DNA of 64,000 nucleotides from Mucilaginibacter sp. PPCGB 2223. GTDB lineage: Bacteria; Bacteroidota; Bacteroidia; Sphingobacteriales; Sphingobacteriaceae. Below, piece after piece: positions 18,109 to 26,184 of this stretch; position 1 is the stretch's first letter; each line of letters starts with the position of its first letter. A program made the position numbers and the translations under genes. The DNA lies in the NCBI RefSeq assembly GCF_001705515.1, contig NZ_MDJS01000003.1:372001-436000 (forward strand), written 5' to 3'. A model generated the notes under the pieces. It was not told where the DNA came from, did not search any database, and saw only the letters and a program-made list of their open reading frames with translations.

Positions 18109-18562
18109 GTCATGCCGAACTTGTTTCGGCACCCCATCATAAAGGTATACGCCATACAAGACAACGCAATATAATTCAACAAGAAAAGCAATGTCATTAT
18201 ACAAACAGGGGCACGTGTACATAATGACAAATAAATACCGCACTGTATTTTACATTGGTGTCACAAACGACCTACGTACCAGAGTATGGCAGCACATCAA
18301 TGGAGAGGGATCCGCCTTTGTAAAGAAATACCGCTGTTTCGATTTAGTTTATTACGAACACCATATACGAATAACGGATGCTATTGATCGTGAAAAACAA
18401 TTAAAGAACTGGCATCGGGATTGGAAAACTAATTTAATACAATCGATGAATCCGGAAATGAAAGATCTAAAGGAGGAAATAAATAGCTAACGTGCTTTAG
18501 ATGTTCCCTATTGATTGTCCTCAGGTTTGTCCTGTGGGGTGCCGAAACAAGTTCGGCATGAC
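18109..18562. mobile_element. GIY-YIG gene unit bounded by 28-bp perfect inverted repeats
   Basis: The 28-nt sequence at 18109-18136 (GTCATGCCGAACTTG... to ...CGGCACCCCA) recurs exactly, inverted, at 18535-18562. Both ends are themselves palindromic (GCCGAAC...GTTCGGC type). Just outside, GTGAATGGTGAGT (near 18080) and its complement (near 18575) form a second inverted pair. The enclosed 300-bp gene encodes a GIY-YIG protein. No transposase is present, so mobility is inferred from structure only. Confidence 0.6.
18191..18490 (+). CDS. GIY-YIG domain protein, UPF0213/YhbQ-like
   Basis: The 99-residue protein is a single GIY-YIG nuclease domain: VYIMTN for the first strand, FYIGVTNDLRTRVWQH for the YIG and catalytic Arg helix, then FVKKYRCFDLVYYE and an acidic helix DAIDREKQLKNWHR. 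Such small proteins are highly repeated in Bacteroidota genomes and their function is unsettled; DNA cleavage is expected from the fold. It is enclosed by perfect inverted repeats, unlike its housekeeping neighbours. Confidence 0.85.
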   Translation: MSLYKQGHVYIMTNKYRTVFYIGVTNDLRTRVWQHINGEGSAFVKKYRCFDLVYYEHHIRITDAIDREKQLKNWHRDWKTNLIQSMNPEMKDLKEEINS

Positions 18563-18586
18563 TTCAATCTGTTAACTCACCATTCA

Positions 18587-19600
18587 CTATTTCCATTGCC
18601 CGTACTCAAAATGCTTTTTGATACGGATACTTACCGGCGTACCAACCGGATATTTATTGAGCTCGAGATTTAATACACGCAATTTTACATCCTCTTTTTC
18701 AACAATTACATCCTCAAAAAAGCCTTTAAATAAAACCTGCACTACCGTCCAGTCTTTCTTTTTACCCCAGGTATTGGCTATCTCTACATTTTCGGGGTTA
18801 ATCGCCACCGTACCGCGCTGGGCAGTTATGCCGCATACCTTAGCTTCTTGGTTAGTTAGTACCGAGCAGTGCGCCAGTATTTGCGCCGTATACAGCATAC
18901 CGGGGTTCTGATACAATTCTTCCGGCGTTCCTGCCTCAACAATTTCGCCCTGTTTTAAAACGATCAGGTCATCAGCCATTGAAAGCACTTCGGCCGGGTC
19001 GTGCGATACGAGTACAACCGTCAGCCCGGTTTCTTTTACGATGTTGCGGATGTTTTGCTGCAAACCTTCGCGAAACGAGGCGTCCACCTGGTTAAAAGGC
19101 TCATCCAAAAACAACACCTCAGGTTTGGTGATCAACGCCTTGGCAATAGCCACACGCTGTTTCTCGCCACCGCTCAGATCCGTTACACGCTGGTCTTTCA
19201 ACTCATAAACTTTAAGCTGTTTTAGAGCAGCCGCGGTAGCTGTTTCTTTATACTTCAGATCGGTATTGGGCAGCAGCGAAGCCACATTCTGCCAAACGGT
19301 GGCAAACAGGTTCAGGTCGTCGGTATGCTGGGTTACCATCTTCATCCGGTCGTGGCCGGGTATCAGCTTTTCTTCGGGGCCGATGACACGGTCGCCTTTA
19401 AAGAACACTTCGCCTTCTTCGGGACTTAACAACCCGTACAGCAGCTTAAGCAAGGTACTTTTACCGCTGCCGCTTTCGCCGACTATGGCGGTTATTTTAC
19501 CCTGTTTAATGGAGAGAATAATATTATTTACGCCCGATTCTTTATCGTCGCTATAGTTTTTAGTTACCGATACCGCGTCTAAATACGATGGGTTTGACAT
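18587..19600 (-). CDS. ABC transporter ATP-binding protein with C-terminal TOBE-like region
   Basis: ATPase subunit of an import or export system. From the ATG at 19600 it has 337 residues: Walker A GESGSGKST at 41-49, signature LSGGEKQRVAIA, Walker B VLFLDEPF and the switch His in LVSHDPAE. About 100 residues after the ATPase domain (CGITAQRGTVAINPENVEIA onward) resemble the TOBE-type domain of PotA/CysA-like importers. No permease or binding protein is adjacent, so the substrate is unknown. The stop codon lies in the inverted-repeat flank of the GIY-YIG unit, so the last codons may have changed on its arrival. Confidence 0.85.
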   Translation of the reverse strand: MSNPSYLDAVSVTKNYSDDKESGVNNIILSIKQGKITAIVGESGSGKSTLLKLLYGLLSPEEGEVFFKGDRVIGPEEKLIPGHDRMKMVTQHTDDLNLFATVWQNVASLLPNTDLKYKETATAAALKQLKVYELKDQRVTDLSGGEKQRVAIAKALITKPEVLFLDEPFNQVDASFREGLQQNIRNIVKETGLTVVLVSHDPAEVLSMADDLIVLKQGEIVEAGTPEELYQNPGMLYTAQILAHCSVLTNQEAKVCGITAQRGTVAINPENVEIANTWGKKKDWTVVQVLFKGFFEDVIVEKEDVKLRVLNLELNKYPVGTPVSIRIKKHFEYGQWK

Positions 19601-19622
19601 GCCGGTAAATATACAATAAAAC

Positions 19623-19649
19623 AAAAAATCCCGGATGTTGGTCCGGGAT
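19623..19649 (-). terminator. Terminator after the outer membrane protein gene
   Basis: On the minus strand ATCCCGG (19649-19643) pairs with CCGGGAT (19634-19628) around an 8-nt loop and is followed by a T-rich run. It ends the sigma-factor operon 22 nt after the barrel-protein stop. Confidence 0.75.
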
Positions 19650-19670
19650 CACATTTGTTAACATTTTTTC

Positions 19671-20492
19671 TTAGAAGCCAAACTGAAGGCCGAAGTTGAA
19701 GTTCTTCAATCCTTTCTGATCGGGCGTGTTCACAAACATATCGTTAAAGAAATATTTGGTAAAGATGCCGAAGCTGCCATAACCTATCTTGGCAAAACCG
19801 CCGTACTCAAAACGTGTGAAGTGGAAATCGTTGAAATTTTTTGTTTTACCGTGTTCGCTGCTGATCTGTTTCTGCATACCGTCTATCAAAAAGCCAACTT
19901 CGGGGCCGGCGGCGAAATGGAAGCGGGTATTGTGCTTATCGGGCGATGAGCGGAAATCGAACGCCAGCGGCAGCACCAGGTAGTTCGACGAAAAACGATT
20001 CTTCGAATAATGATTGGTGGTGTTTACTACATAGGTTAGTGTAGGGACGTCGGGTACTATATCGATGTTTTTTTGCAGGCGTATTAGTGTCCAGTCAAAA
20101 TCGGCTGTCATGTATATCTTAAAGTTATCGGTAAAACGGTACCCGAATTTAAACACGCTGAAACCTACATAACTGGTTTTAGCCTGGCTGTAGTTCAAAA
20201 AATCATTTTTAGGCGACAAGGTAAAGCTGCCGTTATCAACCAGTGTGGCAAAGCCCAGGTGAAAATCATCCAGCGTAAGCCCTATCGAAAAACCTGTTTT
20301 GGGCTTTGTTTCGGTTTTTACCGAATCCTTGTAACTACGGTTATACCAGGTATGGGTTTTGTTTTTATGCTTAATGATGATGGTATCTGATGTGCCTGGA
20401 TTTGATGCTGATGTTGTAGCCGATGTGTTTTGCTGTGCAAATACGCTCCCCAGCATACCGCAAAATATTGCGGTAATAATTAAACGTTTCAT
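19671..20492 (-). CDS. Outer membrane beta-barrel protein (PorT-like), unknown function
   Basis: The 273-residue product starts with a signal peptide (MKRLIITAIFCGMLGSVFAQ). A Ser/Thr-rich linker is followed by repeated amphipathic strands (GFSIGLTLDDFHLGFATL, YVGFSVFKFGYRF, FEYGGFAKIGYGSFGIFTKY) and ends in an aromatic (FGLQFGF), as in outer membrane barrels inserted by BamA. Size and pattern fit the outer-membrane-protein-beta-barrel/PorT group. It is the third gene after an ECF sigma factor and a membrane protein, suggesting shared envelope regulation. Specific function is not recognisable. Confidence 0.7.
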   Translation of the reverse strand: MKRLIITAIFCGMLGSVFAQQNTSATTSASNPGTSDTIIIKHKNKTHTWYNRSYKDSVKTETKPKTGFSIGLTLDDFHLGFATLVDNGSFTLSPKNDFLNYSQAKTSYVGFSVFKFGYRFTDNFKIYMTADFDWTLIRLQKNIDIVPDVPTLTYVVNTTNHYSKNRFSSNYLVLPLAFDFRSSPDKHNTRFHFAAGPEVGFLIDGMQKQISSEHGKTKNFNDFHFTRFEYGGFAKIGYGSFGIFTKYFFNDMFVNTPDQKGLKNFNFGLQFGF

Positions 20493-20522
20493 AATATTTA
20501 TGTGATTTATTTTAGACTGAAA

Positions 20523-21302
20523 TTAATTCTGTTTTTTAACTTTTAACGGCCCAAGGTTTACTCCGGTAACGTTCAGTAACTCGTCTTCATCGTCATCGTT
20601 CTGGCCAAACTGTATGATCTTGTTATCCCGCTTATCCACTTTGGCTATCACTACGTTGAGCAGGTCGCCCAGGCTGTGTATCTTTTTCTTTTTAACCGCC
20701 TCGGTAATTTTCATTGCCGGTATATTGTTTGCCGTTAAAGCTTTTACCTGGTTGCCAGCTGGTTCGGTTTTAGGCGTTACGCTGGCAATGGTGTTGGCTA
20801 CCGGAACCAGTTTAGTAACATTTTCCTGATGCTCTGGCTTGCTGATATTCACCACTTTAGGGACAGCTGAAACTATTGCACTATCAATCGGGCCAGCCAC
20901 AATACCGCCCTTAGTCTCTGGTTTATCTGCCATGGTACGCGTAGCCGCCAATACGTTTTGCGGCTGCGGTGTTGCCGGCTGCCCTGCTGTTAAATCGGGC
21001 ATATCTCCGGTAACCGATGGTCGTTGTGTAACGGCAGCAACCGCATCGTTAATGGTTTGCTGCGGGTCGTAATTGCCGTGCAGCTCCAGTTTTTGGGTGT
21101 GCGGCATAAATAGCAGCCCCGCAGTAAGCAATATCACCAAAGTTGCCGCTATACTCAACATCGGCGCCAGGCCCGAACCTGCTTTGCGGCTGCCCGGTAT
21201 TTCGGGTACTATCTTATCCCATAAGCCCGCCGATGGCTCCATCTCCAGGTCGTTTAACTGGGCGCTGAATAGCTGGTCAAATTCTTTATCCGACATTTTC
21301 AT
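20523..21302 (-). CDS. Single-pass membrane protein, possible anti-sigma factor
   Basis: The 259-residue protein has a short cytosolic N-terminus (SDKEFDQLFSAQLNDLEMEPS) resembling the N-terminus of Bacteroidota anti-sigma or DUF-type regulators. One membrane helix follows at about residues 45-65 (LSIAATLVILLTAGLLFMP), then a long Pro/Thr/Ala/Val-rich presumably periplasmic region ending in an acidic stretch (DDDEDELLN). The gene overlaps the end of the upstream sigma-factor gene by 17 bp, implying translational coupling. The anti-sigma role is inferred from this arrangement; no zinc-binding HxxxCxxC motif is visible. Confidence 0.6.
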   Translation of the reverse strand: MKMSDKEFDQLFSAQLNDLEMEPSAGLWDKIVPEIPGSRKAGSGLAPMLSIAATLVILLTAGLLFMPHTQKLELHGNYDPQQTINDAVAAVTQRPSVTGDMPDLTAGQPATPQPQNVLAATRTMADKPETKGGIVAGPIDSAIVSAVPKVVNISKPEHQENVTKLVPVANTIASVTPKTEPAGNQVKALTANNIPAMKITEAVKKKKIHSLGDLLNVVIAKVDKRDNKIIQFGQNDDDEDELLNVTGVNLGPLKVKKQN

Positions 21303-21858
21303 ATCTCTTTCCTTCCAATTTTACGATCTGTTCCTTTAATATTGTCCTTGCCCTCGATAACTGCGATTTCGACGCGCCTTCGCTGATCGTCATCATCTCG
21401 CCTATCTCTTTGTGGCTGTAACCTTCAATAGCGTATAAGTTAAACACCATGCGGTACCCTGGCGGCAGCTGCTGTATCAAAGCCAGCAGGTCCTTCACAC
21501 CTAAGTTCGATGCCGCCAAAGGGTCAACCCCGTGCACGTCGTGTGCGGTATCAATATCTACCACCTGCATCATTTTGTGATGTTTACGGTAATACTCGAT
21601 CGACGAATGCACCATGATCCTCCTCACCCAACCTTCAAACGAGCCATCGCCCCTAAAATCGTCCATCTTGTTAAAAACCTTAATGAACCCATTCTGCAGC
21701 ATATCTTCGGCTTCCATTTTATCGGCAGCGTAGCGCATGCAAACGCCCAGCATTTTTGACGCAAGGAGTTTGTACAGCCCTTCCTGCGCCTTACGCTCGC
21801 CGTTACGGCAGCCTTTTACTAATTGCTCTATGGTAAGGTTGTGATCCAAAAACATCAT
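21286..21858 (-). CDS. ECF-type RNA polymerase sigma factor
   Basis: The 190-residue protein has sigma region 2 (ASKMLGVCMRYAADKMEAEDMLQNGFIKVFNKMDDFRG; recognised by AEDMLQ and the WVRRI helix). Region 4 follows at about 125-175 (LPPGYRMVFNLYAIEGYSHKEIGEMM, then SKSQLSRAR). It lacks region 1.1 and 3, as expected for ECF factors. It heads a three-gene operon with the membrane protein and the barrel protein and probably directs their transcription and other envelope genes. Confidence 0.9.
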   Translation of the reverse strand: MMFLDHNLTIEQLVKGCRNGERKAQEGLYKLLASKMLGVCMRYAADKMEAEDMLQNGFIKVFNKMDDFRGDGSFEGWVRRIMVHSSIEYYRKHHKMMQVVDIDTAHDVHGVDPLAASNLGVKDLLALIQQLPPGYRMVFNLYAIEGYSHKEIGEMMTISEGASKSQLSRARTILKEQIVKLEGKRYENVG

Positions 21859-21945
21859 TTAAAGGTAAGATGAAATGTTTAAGCGAATGGTTGCATCGGA
21901 TAAAAATATTTTTTACTGATGCGGGAAGAAATAAAAAATACAGGC

Positions 21946-22848
21946 CTAATTCAAATGCCGGTATTCGCTGGGCGATTTGCCCGTTTTGGTCTTGAATATC
22001 TTGGTAAAATGCGAGGGGTGCTCAAAACCGAGCGCATAAGCTATCTGGCTGATGGAATTATCGGTACCCCACAGTTGCGATTTGGCTTTGTCAATCATCT
22101 CCAGGTGGATATGCTCCTGCGTGGTTTTGCCGGTAAATTTATTGAGCAGGTCCGAAAGGTAATTTGGCGAGAGGTTAAGCCGCGATGCAAAATAGCCCAC
22201 ATTAGGTAAACCTGCATCAATCAATGTGCTTTGCGCGAAATAACCTTTTAACAGTTTTTCAAATTGCTGCACTACATCCGAGTTCACTTTTGCCCGGGTA
22301 TAAAACTGCCGGTCGTAAAAGCGGTTACAATAGTTCAGCAAAAGCTCGATATTGCTTACGATGAGCCCTTGTGTGTGCTTATCCATGTTTTGCGAATACT
22401 CTCTTTCTATCTTGGCAAGGCAATCTTCGAGTATTTGTTTTTCTTCTTCCGAAATATGCAGGGCCTCATTCGTTTCGTAATTAAAAAACGAATACTCATG
22501 TATCTTTTTACCCAAACTGGTGCCATGGATAAGATCAGGATGAATAAACAGCGCCCAGCCTTCGTCAACCACCACATCGGGGCCTGGAGCAATTACCTGC
22601 CAGGGGGCGGTAAACATTAACGATCCTTCGTTAAAATCATAATGCCCCTTGCCGTACTTTAAAGTCCCCTCAAACTTTTTGCACGAAATAGTATAAAATC
22701 CAAAGCGATAAAGGCCATCATACTTTGGTGTTTTGGCATAAAAGTCGGCATGGTCTATCAAACTTACCAGCGGGTGTTTGGGCGATGCGTACTGCACCAA
22801 TTTATGCAAGTCGCTGATGGATTCAAGATCGGTATATTGTGTTGACAT
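21946..22848 (-). CDS. AraC-family transcriptional regulator
   Basis: The 300-residue protein has an N-terminal cupin-like sensing region and a C-terminal pair of helix-turn-helix motifs (about 200-298). Recognisable segments are YFASRLNLSPNYLSDLLNKF, the IAYALGFEHPSHFTKIFK helix and the closing KTGKSPSEYR, the AraC signature. It lies directly upstream of the SDR gene region on the same strand order (SDR first, then this gene), separated by a terminator, so it may or may not regulate it. The inducer is unknown. Confidence 0.9.
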   Translation of the reverse strand: MSTQYTDLESISDLHKLVQYASPKHPLVSLIDHADFYAKTPKYDGLYRFGFYTISCKKFEGTLKYGKGHYDFNEGSLMFTAPWQVIAPGPDVVVDEGWALFIHPDLIHGTSLGKKIHEYSFFNYETNEALHISEEEKQILEDCLAKIEREYSQNMDKHTQGLIVSNIELLLNYCNRFYDRQFYTRAKVNSDVVQQFEKLLKGYFAQSTLIDAGLPNVGYFASRLNLSPNYLSDLLNKFTGKTTQEHIHLEMIDKAKSQLWGTDNSISQIAYALGFEHPSHFTKIFKTKTGKSPSEYRHLN

Positions 22849-22871
22849 GGTGATATAAAGTTAAGCAAAAC

Positions 22872-22900
22872 AATGGCCGCCTGGTTTATGGGCGGCCATT
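22872..22900 (-). terminator. Terminator between the SDR and AraC genes
   Basis: AATGGCCGCC (22872-22881) and GGCGGCCATT (22891-22900) pair perfectly around a 9-nt loop. On the minus strand TTGTTTT follows, so it ends the SDR transcript. Confidence 0.75.
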
Positions 22901-22903
22901 TAA

Positions 22904-23716
22904 TTACAAGCCTGTTTGTGCGGCCATCATCTTTTTAAAATCAATGTCATTCAATTGCTGCCTGGCCTGTACCACCTGCTCGGCATCGCTGCCGCTGAGG
23001 TAACGTAGCCTTTCGGTGCCATCTGTGGCAGCCTCATAAATCACCTCGGCTACTTCGGCAATATTCGCCGACATTGGCCAGTTATCAATCATCCCCATAA
23101 ACTTTTTAAACGGTGCGCTGTATTCAGCCAGTTCGCCGGCATCCATAACGTCCATCGATCGGCCGGCAAATTCTGTTTTATAACCGCCCGGCTCAACCAG
23201 TTTTAAACGGATGCCCAAGGGGTTAAGCTCATACTGCAGCGATTCGGTTAAGCCCTCAACCGCAAATTTGGTAGCATGGTAAAGCGATGAGAACGGGAAA
23301 GTTAACCTTCCTCCTATCGACGATACGTTGATGATAACGCCCGACTGCTGCGCACGCATACCCGGTAAAACTGCTTTGGTCGTTTCAATTAATCCAAACA
23401 GGTTAACTTCAAACTGTTGCCTTATCTGGCTTTCGCCGGCGGTTTCGAGTGCGCCCATGGCACCGTAACCGGCATTGTTCACCAGCACATCGATCTGGCC
23501 AAATCTGGCAATACTTTGCGCTACGGCGTTTTGTATGCTCGCGTTATCGGTCACATCCAATTTGGTAACCAGCACATTATCCAACGCTGTTAATTCGGTT
23601 TCTTTTTCGGGCGAACGCATGGTTGCTGCCACGTTCCAGCCTTGTCGGCTAAATAATTTTGCTGTTTCACGGCCAAAGCCTGATGACGCTCCTGTTATCA
23701 ATACTGTCTTTTTCAT
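22904..23716 (-). CDS. Short-chain dehydrogenase/reductase
   Basis: Classical SDR of 270 residues: cofactor motif TGASSGFG at 8-15, NNAG near 85 (VLVNNAGYGAMG), a catalytic Ser in INVSSIGG and the YxxxK motif in YHATKFA. The basic residue after the second strand (TMRSP) suggests NADP preference. Sequence style resembles the oxidoreductase subgroup often paired with AraC regulators in Bacteroidota. Substrate is not predictable. Confidence 0.9.
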   Translation of the reverse strand: MKKTVLITGASSGFGRETAKLFSRQGWNVAATMRSPEKETELTALDNVLVTKLDVTDNASIQNAVAQSIARFGQIDVLVNNAGYGAMGALETAGESQIRQQFEVNLFGLIETTKAVLPGMRAQQSGVIINVSSIGGRLTFPFSSLYHATKFAVEGLTESLQYELNPLGIRLKLVEPGGYKTEFAGRSMDVMDAGELAEYSAPFKKFMGMIDNWPMSANIAEVAEVIYEAATDGTERLRYLSGSDAEQVVQARQQLNDIDFKKMMAAQTGL

Positions 23717-23835
23717 TTTGTATCTGTTTTAATTTGTTAATACAAAGTTCCGTCGGGCGGCCTGCGCGGGCTTATACCTTTCTACGCATTGCTTATACAT
23801 TTTAAGGTTGCCGCAAATTGCTATATTTATAAACC

Positions 23836-25104
23836 ATGAAATATTATTCAGCCTTAATGATAAGCCTCTTCATTGGCTTCTATACCGATGCGGCTCCTGC
23901 CGATACCGCCATCCTATTCAAACCCGACCGTGTTTTCGACGGGAAGGAAATGCACCCCGGCTGGTGGGTACTGGTGACCGGCAACCATATCGAAGCCGCG
24001 GGCGAACCTGCAATAATTCATCCGCCCAAACTGGTAAAAGTAATTTCCCTTCCGGGGATGACGCTGCTGCCGGGCCTGATCGAGGGCCACTCGCACCTCT
24101 TCCTGCACCCATACAACGAAACCACCTGGAACGACCAGGTGCTCACTGAGAGCCGTGCCGAGCGCACCGCCCGGGCCGTTACCCACGCCTGCGCTACGCT
24201 GATGGCGGGCTTTACCACCACGCGCGATCTCGGCACCGAAGGAGCAATGTACGACGATGTCGGGCTGAAGACCGCGATCGAAAAAGGCCTTATCCCCGGC
24301 CCGCGTATGCTCGTAGCCACCCGGGCCATTGTGGCTACAGGCAGTTACGGGCCAAAAGGTTTGGTAAGCGAGGCCACTGTACCCAAAGGCGCCGAGGAAG
24401 CCGACGGTACCGACGCGCTTACCCGCGCGGCACGTACCCAAATAGGTAATGGTGCCGACCTGGTGAAAGTATACGCCGATTACCGCTGGGGCCTGAACGA
24501 CGCTCCCGCCCCTACTTTTACCATCGAGGAGTTGAAAACGGTGGTCGACGTGGCGGCCAGCTCCGGCCGCATGGTTGTTGCCCATGCCGGCACCGCCGAA
24601 GGGATGCGCCGCGCCATTTTAGCGGGCGTAAAAACCATTGAGCACGGCGACGGCGGTACACCCGAAATATTTGCGCTGATGAAAGAACGGGGCGTAGCCT
24701 ATACCCCAACCATAGCCGCTGCCGAGGCCACCACCGCTTACAAAGGCTGGCACAAAGGCATCGACCCCGACCCGGAGCGCATCATCCAAAAACATAAAAG
24801 CTTTACCGCTGCCCTGCAAAGCGGCGTAACGATATGCTTCGGCGGCGATGTGGGTGTGTTCGCTCATGGCGATAACGCCCGCGAAATGCTGCTGATGGTA
24901 GAGTACGGCATGCAGCCCGCCGATGTACTGCGCTCGGCCACATCGGTAAATGCCGAAGTATTCGGCCTGCACAACCTGGGCAATATCAAACCCGGCTACC
25001 TTGCCGACTTAGTTGCCGTTTCCGGGAACCCTACCAGCGATATTAAACTTATGAAACAGATGCGTTTGGTGATGAAGGATGGGGTGGTGATGAAGAAAGA
25101 GTAG
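23836..25104 (+). CDS. Secreted amidohydrolase (imidazolonepropionase/prolidase-like)
   Basis: The 422-residue protein begins with a signal peptide (MKYYSALMISLFIGFYTDAAP), so it acts in the periplasm. It carries the amidohydrolase metal motifs: HSH in LIEGHSHLF near residue 87, a carboxylatable Lys in DLVKVYADY, His in VVAHAGTAEG and IEHGDGG, and the last Asp in FGGDVGVFAHG. This set fits the binuclear-zinc subgroup that includes Xaa-Pro dipeptidases and carboxypeptidase-like enzymes. A C-terminal PGYLADLVAV strand closes the composite sandwich. Substrate unknown. The sequence is unusually GC-rich compared with its neighbours. Confidence 0.88.
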   Translation: MKYYSALMISLFIGFYTDAAPADTAILFKPDRVFDGKEMHPGWWVLVTGNHIEAAGEPAIIHPPKLVKVISLPGMTLLPGLIEGHSHLFLHPYNETTWNDQVLTESRAERTARAVTHACATLMAGFTTTRDLGTEGAMYDDVGLKTAIEKGLIPGPRMLVATRAIVATGSYGPKGLVSEATVPKGAEEADGTDALTRAARTQIGNGADLVKVYADYRWGLNDAPAPTFTIEELKTVVDVAASSGRMVVAHAGTAEGMRRAILAGVKTIEHGDGGTPEIFALMKERGVAYTPTIAAAEATTAYKGWHKGIDPDPERIIQKHKSFTAALQSGVTICFGGDVGVFAHGDNAREMLLMVEYGMQPADVLRSATSVNAEVFGLHNLGNIKPGYLADLVAVSGNPTSDIKLMKQMRLVMKDGVVMKKE

Positions 25105-25133
25105 ATTAGTCGTAATACTTATGTGACACAAGC

Positions 25134-25257
25134 CCGCGTTAGCGATTGCAGCGCCTGCCGGCAGGCAGGGATACCGGCCGTGTGGCAGGCTAAGGGCTGG
25201 CCGTGGCTGATGCCAGTGTAGTATGAGCGGAAAGCGCGGCCCAAAGGGAAACGCCCT
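25134..25257 (+). repeat. Dispersed GC-rich repeat, copy 3, with nested palindrome
   Basis: Begins CCGCGTTAGCGATTGCAGCG and ends GGCCCAAAGGGAAACGCCCT, with the shared GATACCGGCC, GTGGCTGATGCC and AGTATGAGCGGAAAGC words. Compared with copies 1 and 2 it is longer because of an added GC-rich palindrome (CCTGCCGGCAGG) near 25157 and an extra GGCTAAGGGCTGGCC segment. Confidence 0.75.
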
Positions 25258-25281
25258 AATCAAAGCAAAAGTTGAAACAAT

Positions 25282-25599
25282 TTAAGGTTCGTTATACTTT
25301 TGCTTTTTCCTCGGCTTTCTTTCGTAATTCCTTCGCGTCCCATCAGCATTCCAAAAAGGCTTTTGGCGAAACATAGGAATAAATACAACCAAGCCAAAAA
25401 GTATCAGAATACCAAAGATCATTAATATCTGCATTGGCCCCAGGTCTGATCTGTAAATCCCGCCGTATTTATCATACATTACGCTGCTTGCGCCAAATCC
25501 TCCCCATAAACCTAAAGTTCCATATAAACCAAAAAGTATGGTGGTTATACAGTAAACAATAAAAAATAGCTTTTCTACCCTGTTTGGAAAAAGCCCCAT
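25282..25599 (-). CDS. Small two-helix membrane protein, unknown
   Basis: From the ATG at 25599 a 105-residue protein is predicted: MGLFPNRVEKLFF, then membrane helices at about 13-35 (IVYCITTILFGLYGTLGLWGG) and 57-78 (ILMIFGILILFGLVVFIPMF), and a strongly basic tail (NYERKPRKKQKYNEP). The frame is open further upstream but overlaps the preceding gene, so the later start was taken. It begins 4 nt after the stop of the SnoaL-like gene, pointing to co-transcription. No family recognised. Confidence 0.6.
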   Translation of the reverse strand: MGLFPNRVEKLFFIVYCITTILFGLYGTLGLWGGFGASSVMYDKYGGIYRSDLGPMQILMIFGILILFGLVVFIPMFRQKPFWNADGTRRNYERKPRKKQKYNEP

Positions 25600-25603
25600 C
25601 TTC

Positions 25604-26059
25604 CTACACCTTAACCGCCTGCCTTGCCAGTAAATGCCAGCTGCCGTGGCTTTTTTGCCAAACCAGCAATATGCCAAGGTGTACGGCGCCGGGTCTGCCG
25701 CTATCGTTGGTTTTGGCCGATAAGATATGCCTTACAATGGCGGTATTACCAACCACTTTAATGGTTTGCTCGGTAAACTCGAGCGTTACAAATACCGATG
25801 CCCCGGTAGCAAAACTGCTGATGAACTCGTTCTTGTTTTGCAGTTTACCGCTGCTGTGGCCGTAGCTCAGCTCGTCCATAGCAATGTTTCGTAACTGTAC
25901 GGTATCGGCCTTAACCATGGCGGTACGCAGGCCCTCAACGGCCCGGGCCACTTCCTTTTCGTCTTTGCTTTGCGCAAAGGATGCCAGGCTCATCAGGCTA
26001 AAACCAACGGCCAATAGGGTGAATAATAAGGTGCGGATGTTTTTTACAGGTCTTCTCAT
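25604..26059 (-). CDS. Secreted NTF2/SnoaL-like (DUF4440-type) protein
   Basis: The 151-residue product starts at ATG 26059 with a signal peptide (KNIRTLLFTLLAVGFSLMSLASFAQ). An NTF2-like cone fold follows: helix EVARAVEGLRTAMVKADTVQLRNI, then strands DELSYGHSSGKLQNKNEFISSF and the paired GNTAIVRHILSAKT and GILLVWQKSHGSWHLLARQAV. Family members bind or convert small molecules; no active-site assignment is possible. An in-frame TTG two codons earlier is less likely. Confidence 0.75.
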   Translation of the reverse strand: MRRPVKNIRTLLFTLLAVGFSLMSLASFAQSKDEKEVARAVEGLRTAMVKADTVQLRNIAMDELSYGHSSGKLQNKNEFISSFATGASVFVTLEFTEQTIKVVGNTAIVRHILSAKTNDSGRPGAVHLGILLVWQKSHGSWHLLARQAVKV

Positions 26060-26164
26060 ACTCAAATATCTTTATTGTGCAACGCATTTGCAATAGGTTG
26101 CAACAATAATAGGCGTTGTACGTATAAGTGCGCATAAACCGCCCCGGTTTAATTTAACAGTATG

Positions 26165-26172
26165 TATATTTG
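26165..26172 (+). promoter_or_regulatory. -7 promoter element of the hybrid kinase gene
   Basis: TATATTTG fits TAnnTTTG exactly and lies 12 nt before the start codon, implying a very short leader. The -33 region (GGTTTAA near 26147) is a poor match. Confidence 0.45.
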
Positions 26173-26184
26173 TAATTGCGTTGA

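Noticed and set aside
18109..18562. Conventional insertion sequence
   Set aside because: No transposase or target-site duplication is visible; only a GIY-YIG gene lies between the repeats.
23914..24585. Long minus-strand open frame opposite the amidohydrolase gene (223 codons)
   Set aside because: The GC-rich coding bias of the amidohydrolase creates open antisense frames; the product has no domain and the plus-strand gene is clear.
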